In this document: positions 24,216 through 35,500 of the stretch, in pieces
Position numbering within the stretch: the stretch's first letter is position 1
Layout: every line of letters begins with the position of its first letter
Notes under the pieces: model-generated
Told to the model about the DNA's origin: nothing
Databases searched by the model: none
Seen by the model: only the letters and a program-made list of their open reading frames with translations
Position numbers and translations under genes: made by a program
NCBI RefSeq assembly: GCF_002078875.1
Contig: NC_034409.1
Span: forward strand, 18,420,877 to 18,484,876
Source of the DNA: Numida meleagris
Taxonomy: Eukaryota; Chordata; Aves; Galliformes; Numididae
Length of the DNA stretch: 64,000 bases
Reading direction: 5' to 3'

Positions 24216-27002
24216 ATTTGAAGCAGAAAAAAAATACCTATTTTCCAGCATTTCCTCATTTTCTAGGTGTCTGTTTCTCTGGGGTCCTCCCTGCTCCCTA
24301 AGAGGTTCCCAGCATAGGAAGTCAAGTTCCACCCTCTGTACGAAACACAGGTAATTAGAGCATGCACTCATGGCATGTACCAACCTAGCTCCTATGTGTA
24401 TTTAAAACCCCTTCTTTCATGTACTGCAAATGTACCCCAGTTATGCCTCAGTGATTTCTCAAATAGGATATTTGTGTAGACAAGAATGCAGTCAGACAGA
24501 CAGAAGGAGATCATGTAAAAAGAAACCTGGCTCATTTATTGTGTTGACTAGCAAATTCATCTGTCTGATGTAAAGAAGGGATTTTTCTTCCTACACTGAG
24601 AGCAATCTCCCTCTCTCTTTCTCTCTTGTTCTCTTCATCTTACTCCAACTTAATGTAGAAAACATGGAAACTGTGTTTGGAACCTCAGTCTTCTCCATGT
24701 CAAGGTTTGGGCTACATTTTTCCCTCAGATCACAGAATTCCCACTGCAGGATGCAAGGTGATTGCCCACCCATACCAGTGGCACAAAAACTACTGCCTTC
24801 TTGCTTAAATGTGGGAAATCTCTGTTCAAGCTGTACCTGATCAAGGGGAATTTCAAAACTCTAAACCTTATTTCCTTGTAGAAAGGACACAAAACAAACA
24901 GGCTGCCATCACATTCTGAACTAGGCCAGTAAGTGTGTATTTTCAGGTAGTCAGTCTAGACAACTGACTCCTAGGCTTGTGCACTCTCTGGAAGACTTCT
25001 GACAAATATATCTGTAAAGTGGTTGCAGGAAACTTAAATCAGGTCTTTAGTGAAGCACTTATGATCTCCTCTCTCTAATGCCAACTAAAACTACTTGGTG
25101 TCTACTGAAATGAATGGAGAAAAGAGACATGCAAAAAAGAATAATCTAAATAATCCCTAAATACTTCCTTGACACTAGATACTATGTATTGGTATTTGAC
25201 ATCATCTGACTACTTGACTTTTTTGCATCTAAGAAAACTGGATTTTTCTAAATTTAGTTTAATATGTTATCTGATGGCACCATACATGTCAATGTTCAAA
25301 AGAGAGTCTATAAAAACAGGTTAATGTTTTAAATCTACATGTTATAAATAATAGCAGCTTAGTTCAAACCTGAAGTTATCAGATAACATGTTATCGTAAC
25401 AAATTGCTGTATAAAAAGATGTGGGAAAAAATGCAAATCATTTAAAATAACAATTGTATTGAAAATTATCTAATATACAAACTATCATATATTTTGAGAT
25501 GTGTGCTCCCTGAGTTAGTCAGCTGCTCTTTTATTTAGAAATATTCTAATTTCTTTAATCACTTCATAATACTGATTCCTAAACTCACACCTTGCCCAAC
25601 AGTACTTAGATTTGAATTTTTTGTACTGTTTTTATTCCTTATTCTTTCCCGCACTTAGCATAAGGAATTATTTTTCTTAGCCTTAAAAATTAGAAGACTT
25701 GAAATGACAGTCACTAAAAATTCCTGAGAGCAACTGAGCTGGTATTTTCTGTATGTCCATATTGGATTTAAACATTTACTATGTATTTTAAAACTGATGC
25801 CTTCTAAAGCTATTTGGAAATGTTTTTTAATCTATGCTTTATTTTCCTCTATTCTTCAGTAATTCTGTCCATAATACTGTCAGTTTAAGATGACATTTGC
25901 TAATTATAACTATTTGGGGTGTTCTCACAATGGAGTTAACATTGGAATTGAGGTTTTCCTGGACAATGACAAGGCTAACAATTTTGAGTAAATATCAAAA
26001 GTAAGAATTCACTCAAATTTCATTTTCGAAATCTATTATTTACAGTTAATACATTTATGTTCCACTAATTCTATGTGAATTAATTGTGCATGGGTGTGCA
26101 GGCTTTCTAAGACTGTCCTGTGCCAGTGGAGTGTCCTTCATGTACAAATAATAATGACAATAAAAAATTCAAAGCTGTCTTGTGTCACTTGGTTTCAAAA
26201 AATAAATCTGTGAAAGTCCACAGAATAGACATAGTTTTACATTTCTTGCTTAATTACTCTTTACACCTTATTATCCTGCATGGCCATGTTAGACAGCTAG
26301 CACTGTAAAGAGAAAGAAGATAAAGATTTAATACTCTTTTCATTAATGAAATATTATTAGATGAGAGTCATTACTAAAATCATGAAAATTTTCAAAAAGG
26401 TGTTTGTATAGGGTTTCTTAAATCAGATGTTATTTCTCTATTTTTTCTGTGTATTAAAATTAATATTTCATCAGAAGAGAAAATACATTGCTTTGTCCAA
26501 TTCTCATAGTTACTGGGGTAAAGGGCATTGTAAGAAAAATGTGAACATTATCATTTTAAATTATATTGATATATTTAAGATGCAGTGAAAGATATTCCAT
26601 TGTCTTATTTATATTATTCCTATGTAAATATAATATTTATTGTAAGAATACTATGATATCAAAATACAAACTACAACACTTTACTGCTAAGATTATAATA
26701 TATCATCCTGGAGAGAATTACTAACACAATATTTTCCCTTACACTAAGCAAGCTAAGCACTTCAAATCTCAGCGAACACCTCAGCTCATATATTGCTAAG
26801 TTTCTTTAAATGGTAAAAAGCTAAACTAATGCTAAAACCAACGTAGGCAGCAGTCTCCTGACTTAAATGCTATTTATCACAGCTATACCAAGTTAAAATC
26901 AGCCCAGGACAAAACAAGACATTTTTGCTAGCAATGGCAAAAAATAGTAGACTACAGAAGTGATTGCAGGTTTTGCATTTCTTAGCTAAATTCTTCCTGT
27001 AT
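24216..27002. other. AT-rich unique sequence, no gene seen
   Basis: No recognisable gene or transposon. GATA-type words cluster at 25376-25396 (GTTATCAGATAAC, a 6-bp inverted repeat). Nothing else stands out. Confidence 0.5.
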
Positions 27003-27105
27003 AATAAAATAGAATAGAATAATAGAATGGAAAGGAAGGCTGGAAAAAAAACTTAAAATCATCTAGTTCCAGTCTCCTGCAGGGCTGGTCTCAAGGAGTT
27101 CTCCC
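27003..27105 (-). mobile_element. CR1 LINE 3'-end relic
   Basis: AGAATAATAGAATGGAAAGG, AAAATCATCTAGTTCCAGTC and TCCTGCAGGGCTGGTC form a decayed complement of the CR1 tail and 3' UTR. Confidence 0.7.
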
Positions 27106-28595
27106 AGTTTGTAAATGTATCTGTGACTGCCCCAACCCAAGTGCAACAGTAGCGGGAAATAAATAATTAGAGGCTTTATTTAGAATGTTAAACTCATTCC
27201 AAAATTGCCTTCTGTTAAAAATAGAATTTAATTCAACATTTCTGAATGTGCAATAAAATAAAATAATCAAGAAATGTGTGTATCTATTCACAAAAAAAAT
27301 AAAAATCTTTAGGACTGTTCTCAAAGCAAAAACTATTTAATATAAATTTTCAAAGATTATACATCTTTTCTGATGAGATTCAGTGATGTATACAAGCACA
27401 TGAATAGCCTCAAACACATCTATAGTCCTACTGAATTAACTTTACTCTGTCATTTAAAGAATATTCTCAGTAGAGAAATATTGAGTTTTCAACCAAAGCT
27501 GAAAGTCACTAAGGCTAAGCTTCTTAGCAATTTATTTCTTATTATAAAAAAAAATATACATTATCTGTAAGTATTATCATGCAGTGATAGCAAGAATACC
27601 ACCTCATCCACATCTATTTACATGTACATTTCAATACATAAAAAAACCAAGATATCCTTCTTTTTCACTGATAACTTCAGAATTACCTTGAAATCCAAAT
27701 GGTTCTTTAATAGAAAAATGTAGAAGAAGAGTGATAATTTGATGATTGAACTTGAAATACATAAGAAAAAAAAATACAGTACTGTTTTAGAACTATACTC
27801 AGCAGAGATTAAAAGGTAAAGCATGTTTCACAGCAAGAAAAAATCTGCAGTGTATCTGAAAGGTTACAAATGTGATTAACTGTGGCAGGTCTCATGTGCT
27901 GCACTCATAAATCTCACACCTGGAAATGCATTAGGGATGGCAGGTGTAAACATGATGAAAAAGTGCAATTTCATAATGCCATACAAGATTAAGATAACAA
28001 AATTAAATTGCTATTTGGGAACATATAAGAAGATGTTTTACTTATTTTGTTTAAAACATTTAACTCTGCAACTAGATTTTTGCTTCAGAGTTATCAGCAG
28101 TTAGAAATATGTAGGGCAAATTTCTCAAAAATATTTTTAATATCAACTCACAGGTTACTGGTATCCATATGTACCCAACACATGTGCTCTGGAAAAATTT
28201 CACTTACTAGATATCATGGCAGATGTCACTTTGGCAAGAAGGGCAATGTATAGCAAACTCCTTAAATACAGTCTCATACATTTATGCACTAAATATGAGT
28301 CAGGTGAAATATTATTTAATAAAGCACAAGGAGGTTAATTTGATACATTCCAAATAACTCTTCTTATCAAGTCTAAACTTTTTGTATTTCTAAAATAATG
28401 GTGTTCCTTCTTGAACCAGATATTAATTATTGCTGACTCTATATGTTTCCAGAGCCCCAATACACATAGGGATTCTTCATTGTCTAGGAGGTGAAGGGGC
28501 TATACTGATATCAAGCAGCTACACCCCCCACTCCATCAGAGTTTCTTTAAGGAACAGTGATAAAACAGCTGGCATATTTGAATGAAACAGAAATT
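27106..28595. other. AT-rich unique sequence, nothing recognised
   Basis: No gene, RNA or transposon seen. Short frames on both strands are AT-driven. Confidence 0.5.
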
Positions 28596-29614
28596 TGTTA
28601 TAAAGTTTAAGTGCTAATTAGATGAATTGTAATCACACAATACATTGCTCCAGAGGTGGCCTTTTTGAGCAAAGCCCAGCAGTTGTACCATGTCAGATCA
28701 GAACCAGATCCAAAAGGGATCAGCTGCTGCCAGAGCTGAGCCACAGGTGACATTGACTGTGCTTCTTCAATAACATTTAATAAAGGATTAAAAACACTAT
28801 ATAGGTACCAGGAGAGGAGTGAGATACTGTGAGAGAAACGGCTCTGTAGATACACCGTGGTCAGTGAAGAAAGAGGAGAGGAGGTGCTCCAAGTTCTGGA
28901 ACACGTTACCCTGCTCTCTGCAGAAGCCTATAGTGATGCAGGTTATCCTTCTGCAGCTCATTGTGCACTGTGCTGGAGCAGATCTCCATGCTGCAGCACA
29001 CCTCCATGCTGCAGCTCACAGTGAACTATGTGCCAGAAGAGGTGGATTTACCCTAAAAGAATCTGCTCAGCAGATGGAGAGGTGACCAAGCTAGAGTAAG
29101 AAGTCTGTCATGAACTGCAGCCCTTGGGGGATTGAATTCATAGCAGTCTGTTACTGAAACACTGCACCCAGTGGTACAAAACCATGCTGGAGGAACTCCT
29201 GAAGAACTGCAGCCATGTTGGAAGGACCCACTTTGGATCAGTTTGCAAAGGGCTGCAGGTCATAGAAGAAACATCATGCTGGAACAAGAGAAGTGGGTGT
29301 GGATGACAGATCAGCAGAGATGAAGCATTATGGACTGACCACAATGCCCTTCCCCTGGGCTGCTTGGGGGTGGAAGTAGAAGGTGGAGGAAGGGAAGGTG
29401 TTTTGTAGTTTGCTTTTAGTTCTCACTTGTACATGCTGTTATTCTTCGGCAATAAATTAAATTAATCTTCCCCAAGACAAGTCTGTTTTGTCAATGACAG
29501 TAATCTCACTTTCTTAATCTCAACCCATGAGGCTTTCTTCATCATGTTTTGATGAAGAGTGAGAGAGCAGCATGGAGGGCACTTGATGGCTCACCAAGAT
29601 CAACATTCCACACA
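28596..29614 (+). mobile_element. ERVL-type LTR, plus strand, about 1 kb
   Basis: Recognisable as a bird ERVL-type LTR. It has a U3-like left half, a TATA region (TTTAATAAAGGATTAAAAAC), imperfect internal repeats built on CTGCAG/GGAGCAGAT units with CCATGCTGCAGC words, and the characteristic end: GGCAATAAATTAAATTAATC with the AATAAA signal, CTTCCCCAAG, GTCTGTTTTGTCAATGACAG, CTCAACCCATGAGG, and an end near CCACACA. No gag-pol lies beside it, so it is a solo LTR or a fragment. A convincing target duplication was not found, and the left edge (TGTTATAAAG at 28596) is a guess. Frames inside it are not genes. Confidence 0.8.
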
Positions 29615-31379
29615 AGAACTGCATAGATTAAAATAAATAATTCATAAAAATCTTCAGAAATTCTTCCAAGAATGAGATATTTAATGCACTACAAAGTATA
29701 ATATTCCCCTGAATATTTTTATCATCTTTCTTAAATTATTTTTCCACCAGTAAAATCTATTTTATACTGCTAATGAAAATGCAATTCTGGAATAAATTTA
29801 GAATCTATGTTTTACCATTTCATTTATATTAAAATTTCATTTCTACCTTTGCTATTTTTCTCCTTTCTTTCTGGTTTGTTAACCAGATAAAAATTCTCTT
29901 AAAAATTACTTTTTTTCTCTCCCATTTGTGTTATTTACTCTTGATATTTCTCCCAGAACAACAAATTCCTCTAAATCATTTAAAAATATAAGACATCTGA
30001 TGAGAAATAGTACTTGCTATATTAACATTCAGCTGGGGTATCATGACCACTTCAGATTCTTCATTTAGCAGGAGACAGAAATGGAAATTTCGCACAGACG
30101 GTGTAAGGGATGAGCCCCAAGTGACTGTTGATGTGAGCCTGGACAATGTCCTGAGAGGCAATTAAATCACTGAGAAGAGCTGGATGTCCCTTGCCTTAAT
30201 TTAACTGATGTCTCAACTCCCCGCTCCCTGACCCCAAAGTGTCCAGAACAATGTGAAGCAGTCAAGTCACTGGAGGGGGCCTGGTGTCACTTCCTACATT
30301 TGGCTGGTGTCCAGTGCCTCAATCAGTCCTGAATCTGGAACCAACTGCAATTCCAAATAGAGGCAAGGGCAGGGGGGGGGGGGGGGGAACTGTACTTTCC
30401 CTTTTTGCTTTGATATTAAAAATAGGCAGGGATGCTGGACTGGCTGTTTTTGCTACTCACCTACTTCTCCTTGCTGCTACTTCCTTTCTTTGTTCTACAC
30501 CACATGTGGAACGCTCTTGTCAGCAGGCCTGGTGCTTGGATCCCTTTTGATCTTTTTTTCTCTCTATTTCCTATAAAACCACAGAGCTTACTTAGGTGTA
30601 ATTGTGGGAGAGCCAACACAAAAAATAACTGTTTTGTAGAAATTCCTACTAAAGTTGATATTTTTCCCTCTTTTCTTTGGATCTTGAGCATTGTTGCTCC
30701 ATAATCTAACCAGGAGGATTTGAGAACCTGGTCACATCTCCTTCCCTTCGTGGGTGGGATATGACAGGCAATTCATAGAAGGGGTGGGTTGAGTTTCTAC
30801 TGCTTCTAAAGTGTTTAATTACCTGCTGAGGTGATTCTAATGCACAAAACTTCCTAATAAAAGTATTTGCTATGTTGTTATATGTAGGAGGAAAGAAAAT
30901 GAAACCATTTTCTAAGAGAAAGCAATACAGAGTATTTTAATTTATAGGAAGTATCAATCTAGGGAGAATTCAATGCTTTCACTTTTCTTCTGTGCTGTGT
31001 ATGATCTTTCTAACATTGAAATAGTTTATTAACTTGCATTAGATAGCAGACCAACAACTGAAGTGAGTGTTTTTTCTGTAGAGTACATGCCTAATATAGA
31101 TGCATCCATTTTGGAGGTGACAAGTTCTTCAGATGTATACATTGCTTCAAATGTGTACATAATACATAAATAGCAGAGGACTTGTTAGAAAACTGAGCTA
31201 AAGTTAAGGTACTGCCAAACAGTTCTTTGAATGTGATAAATTGCACTTGATATTCTGTCTCTTTGAGCACTGAACGTACAGCTAGAAATTTAAGAAAAAG
31301 CATTAGTTGGCGCATTTACCACCATTTAAAGAAAGAAGATGTCTATGTTCCTCTGTTGGGTAAGAATGGTGCTTAATAA
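29615..31379. other. Mixed sequence with a G16 run and an unassigned GC-richer block
   Basis: AT-rich except for about 30040-30760, which is GC-richer and contains a run of 16 G (30372-30387) and, 180 bp further on, CTATAAAACC. An AATAAA follows near 30855. A TATA-like box and polyadenylation signal about 280 bp apart would suit an LTR, but I find no TG/CA ends or target duplication. Frames at 30284-30704 are unrecognised. Confidence 0.35.
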
Positions 31380-31500
31380 ACTTGGATATGTTGGTAGATG
31401 AAGGTTTGCATTCTCACTGGCCCGAACACTTCCCTGGCATTGGAAACTAGCTGAGGCCAGGCCAGGACATGGACCTGCTGGTGGGTCAGGATTGGGGAGC
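31380..31500. other. Left half of a GC-rich block split by a solo LTR
   Basis: GC-rich unique sequence that resumes at 32245 once the LTR and one target duplication are removed. The joined block (about 310 bp) ends at a CR1 tail. I cannot name it; it may be an older transposon. Confidence 0.4.
31496..31500. repeat. Left target-site duplication GGAGC
   Basis: GGAGC at 31496-31500 is repeated exactly at 32240-32244, directly flanking the TG...CA ends of the LTR. A 5-bp duplication is usual for several endogenous retrovirus classes. Confidence 0.85.
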
Positions 31501-31710
31501 TGTAAGATTATTCTTTTTGCACCCTTGCCTCAAAGCTTGCTGAGGAACACAGATGGACAGGTCCAGACAAGTCCTGGTCAAAGCTGGAAAAATCTTTCGT
31601 CTGAAGATTTGCAGGCCAGGGGCAAGGAGAGAGAGAGAAGTAGCAGCTTAATGGCTCGGAAGCAGTCTTTTGTGTGGGCTCATCTCGAGGAAGATAACCA
31701 TCTCGGGTGT

Positions 31711-31780
31711 TGCACATGACTCTTACCTAAGCACCCACGAATGCCTGCACATGACTCTTACCAAAGTGCCCAGGAATGCC
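31711..31780 (+). promoter_or_regulatory. 35-bp tandem duplication in U3, enhancer-like
   Basis: Units 31711-31745 and 31746-31780 both start TGCACATGACTCTTACC and end GAATGCC, with 4 differences in 35. They sit 20-90 bp upstream of the TATA-like box. Short direct repeats in U3 at this place are commonly enhancer duplications in retroviral LTRs. The function here is inferred. Confidence 0.7.
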
Positions 31781-32212
31781 ACGTTGGCAGAAGAAGAAGG
31801 ATAAAAAAGGGACCTACAACCAAGAGGTGAGGTCTCTGACATCAGATTCCTCGTGACGTGCTACCTGCCTGCTGCCAGACTCTCCTGGGCCTGCTCCCTG
31901 CTTGCTGCCTGTTCCTCCTGGAACTTCCTCGCTTGCTGCCTAAGGACGGCCAATCTGCTGCTGCCTTCTCCTGTGCTCCTGCTCCTGTATCGACCTCGAA
32001 CCACCGGAATGGCTTGCAATGGGACACTGCTCCATCTTAGGTGGTAACTATCCCCACTTTACGTCATTCTTGCTCTTTCCTATCTTTCCTATTGTCCACT
32101 ATCCCTTCCCCATCTCCCTGATTGCCTAGGATTTGTAATAAACTGGTTAGACCAACATTTAAACTGTTGTTTCTTAATCTCATGTTGGGTATACATACAT
32201 CAAAGAAACTTC

Positions 32213-32237
32213 CTCTCGCTCTGATAATCAGAGCGAG
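32213..32237. repeat. Perfect 25-bp palindrome at the LTR 3' end
   Basis: TCTCGCTCTGAT and ATCAGAGCGAGA are exact reverse complements around one A. The palindrome ends 2 bp before the LTR terminus. Confidence 0.95.
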
Positions 32238-32239
32238 AC

Positions 32240-32244
32240 AGGAG
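32240..32244. repeat. Right target-site duplication GGAGC
   Basis: Exact copy of 31496-31500. Confidence 0.85.
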
Positions 32245-32437
32245 CCCATGACTGGGCAAGGCAGACCTGGGAAACCTGAAGGCTGGCCCTGCTGTGACCT
32301 TGCTGGGGCATGAGACAACAGCTCTAGGGGCTGACTTGGGCTTTGAACGGGGTCAGGGAGACCCAGGGTGGGTTGCCAGGGACAGTGAAGCTTATTGGAG
32401 GCCTCACTTATAAATAAAATGTTGGGAATACACTGTC
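32245..32437. other. Right half of the split GC-rich block
   Basis: Continues the block interrupted by the solo LTR. It is rich in CTGGG/GGCCT words and has AATAAA in TATAAATAAAATG near its right end. Unidentified. Confidence 0.4.
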
Positions 32438-32515
32438 ATGAACGATCATAGAGATTGGAGCTAAATTATCTTTAAGGTCCCTTCCAACCCAAGCCATTCC
32501 ATGAGTCTATGATGA
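32438..32515 (+). mobile_element. CR1 LINE 3'-end fragment, plus strand
   Basis: ATTATCTTTAAGGTCCCTTC then CAACCCAAGCCATTCCATGA and GTCTATGATG is the sense CR1 3' end with a decayed tail. The GC-rich sequence just upstream (31380-32437) does not read as CR1 to me, but could be a diverged subfamily. Confidence 0.8.
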
Positions 32516-35500
32516 AGCCATTCTATAATGAGTATGATGGCTTCAGGCTTCAGAGACCATCCTGCAGGAAACTGCATAGTTTATGAAGTAATGTCTATGT
32601 CACAAAGGTTAGAAAATTTAAACAGTTATGTAATGTTTATAATGTAAAATTGTTTAAAATAAGATTAAAATAGTGGCCTTTTTGAACTTTCACTGACAAG
32701 ATAATTAACCTAATGTAGTTCCTTAATAGACAGAGAGAAATTCTGAGGAAAATTGCCCCCCATGGCTGGTTTTGTGAGAGTGGTAACCAAGAAGAACACC
32801 AAGCCTGAACAACTGTCTTTTACATAGTCAGAATTGCAGGAGATGAATTCCACGCTGTCTGTCGTAAAAATGAGATAAAAAAATGCAGCATTAATTTTGA
32901 TAACAAATCTCAATCTAAATCCCAGTTTCACAAAGGCAAATCCAAGAAAATCCTTAGATTGAGCTTCTGCAGCTGCTGTAGGCAGCTTCCTTTTGCCTAC
33001 AGCTGCCCCAGAAGACTGCTGGTGTCAATGCAATTTGTGAGCACCTATTGCCCCTCACAAGGGCATTAATCTCCCTACATATGAGGCCGTACATGCGTGC
33101 CTGTTTCTGACTTACTCATACAGGACAGGAAAAAGGAGCTTCCTTTCAGTACTCTCTTAATAGAGTCATGCTCCTTGCTTACTCTTTTGAAAGATTTCTA
33201 TGCAGAAAAGTAATCGATCATATGTGATAATTTATCTGATTTATATTTCAAAGAGTAATATATCATTCAGATTACAACCCTATCACTCTTATAATCTCAG
33301 GTTTTGTCTGATACTTGGAATGACAAAATTGAAATCAGTCTAGATGTATAGTTGACTATTTTAGAAGTGCTTTGCCCCAGATTGATGCCATTCTATACAG
33401 AAATGAGAAAAGAATCTGTTCTTAGCTAAAGGACAAGTTTTGACCACTTACAGTTCCTTTGTTTTGTTTTGTATCTATGTGTAATTCCACAAGATCTTCA
33501 TCCTATATGAAAAAAAAAAAAAGTATTTTTATTTAAAGATGAATAATTAACAACAGAATACTCAACATGAAAAATAACCTTTAATTGTTAATGTTTTATC
33601 ACACTAAAGAATCAAATAAGTATATTAATTATATGCTTTACCTTGCAAGTTAAATGTTTTTTAAAAATGGAACATAGATGACCAGAAGCACAAATTTTTC
33701 TCAAGGTTGACAAAAGGTTGATAGAAATGAAGGTCAGCGAGTAAGTACTGCATAGACTTTATGTTAATTCACTCTTTGCCTCATTAAGGAGTAAAAAATA
33801 CCAATTAAGGTTGGTAAAAAATACCAACCTAATAGTTTAGATTGAATGGCTTTATAATGGTGCCTATTTCACTTTAGAAGATGTCCAGCAACATTTAGAA
33901 ACTAAATATAGCAATTCTGTTCCATAGCAGTTTCAAAGTCTGTTGTTATTTATATATATATTTTTTATGATGTGATCAGGAATATGGAGAATGCAGTCAG
34001 TAAACCTGAAAGCTGAATTCTCGTCTATATTTTATAACAACATCATAGTCTGTTGCACTAAACTATTTGTTTCTGTCCTGCAGTGTTTTGATATAAACGT
34101 ATCAACCCTCCAGAGACCTCTTGTTTGTCCTGTTGAAACTCAAGATAATCCCTAATGGCAAAAATTCTTAAATTCTTCCAGAATTTAACTATGTGGGAGT
34201 CTTCATCTGCATTATTGTTCAGTAGCATTCTGATATTGACTCTTGCCCATCTTCATTTCTCTCTTTTAATAGTTTCTTCTGAGAGGAAGAATGTAGTTTC
34301 AGTGTTCAGAAAGGCTCAGGAAATGTAATTATTCCTGGTTCCTATTCCTTGGAAAGTAGGTACAATCTAGGTAAGAGAAAGGAACAGAAAGGATCAGGAT
34401 CCTTGTGTTTCCTTTCTTTTTTTTTCTTGTAATAGTTCCATCTCATCAACTCTTCTCCTTCAAAAGTCGCATTATTTTTTATGAACGTTTTTCTTCTTCT
34501 GAGACAAACTTAAAAATGGAGATTTAGGGGAATGGAATTGGGGAGTTTATCCAGTTTTAATACGTTTGTGCATTTACTGTGTTCTCAACATCTTAGTTAT
34601 AGGAGAATAAGAATTCTAAATAACTGATACACAATTTCCTGGTCAATGCTATTTCTTTGCTTTTCCTGTGATTCCAAATGATATTTAGAAGTTTCTAAAA
34701 TTATGTTCACATTTGTTTTCACTTCAGTTTGTTTTTCTTTTCTGTTTTGTCATTTTCTTTGTTGTTGTTATTGATGTTTTTATTGTTGTTTTGTTGTTGT
34801 TGTTTCCATTTCTGTAATGTTGTTAAGCCATTATAATATTTTTCCTCTGATCATTACAAATGATGAGTCCCTATTGTACAGACAGGAACAGAGAGCTTCA
34901 CATTCTAATTCTCCTCTGGCAAATAGTTTCCCTCATTAATCGTTTATTTTCTTCTTGACATAATGTCAGTGACATGTGTTCATGAAAACCTATTTATGAG
35001 GTTGTTTTTGTTTTTTTTTTAACAAGATTTTCTAAAACCAAATGGCATTCCTAGAGTTATTGCTATAATTGGCAAAAGCTTACCCTGCTGAAAAAAAAAG
35101 TATTTTCTGATGGCAGGAATGTTTTTTACTGTTGCATGCTGCATCTGTGTATCTGCATGTTTCCAGTGTAGTTGTTTACAAACTATAACAAGGTAGAACT
35201 GGATCATACTCTGTGCATTTTATATATCCTGTCACCTCTGCAAAAAGAGCACAGAGAATAACATATGTGGGAGATGTCTGATTACATTGTGCTTTGTTAT
35301 TTTTATGGTTTTCTTTCTTTTATATTTTTACACAGTTTTGAACTGCTGCTATTTTTTACGAAAAACTAAGAATACTGAAAATCCTGTCACATCAACCTTA
35401 CCCAGTAAACCCAGTGAAAACTAATTATAAAAAAGTAATTTACCTTGATCCTGAGCAAAAAAAAATGAACAAAATAATATAAATTAAAAAATCAAATTTT

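Larger units (their letters stand above)
31501..32239 (+). mobile_element. Solo LTR, 739 bp, exact 5-bp target duplication
   Basis: Begins TGTAAGATTATTC and ends AGCGAGACA, flanked on both sides by GGAGC, so both borders are fixed. U3 carries a tandem 35-bp unit at 31711-31780. A TATA-like GGATAAAAAAGGG follows at about 31799, then a transcribed part rich in CTGCCTGCTGCC words, and AATAAA in GTAATAAACTGG at about 32137. The last 27 bp of U5 include a perfect palindrome (32213-32237). No gag, pol or primer site follows, so it is a solo LTR left by LTR-LTR recombination. The open frames inside are not genes. The family is not identified. Confidence 0.88.

Noticed and set aside
32213..32237. Palindrome read as a bacterial-type terminator
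   Set aside because: The host is a vertebrate and the palindrome lies at an LTR end; no rho-independent context applies.
31842..32318. Leu/Cys/Pro-rich frames on both strands
   Set aside because: They lie inside the solo LTR and its GC-rich flank; no protein family is visible.
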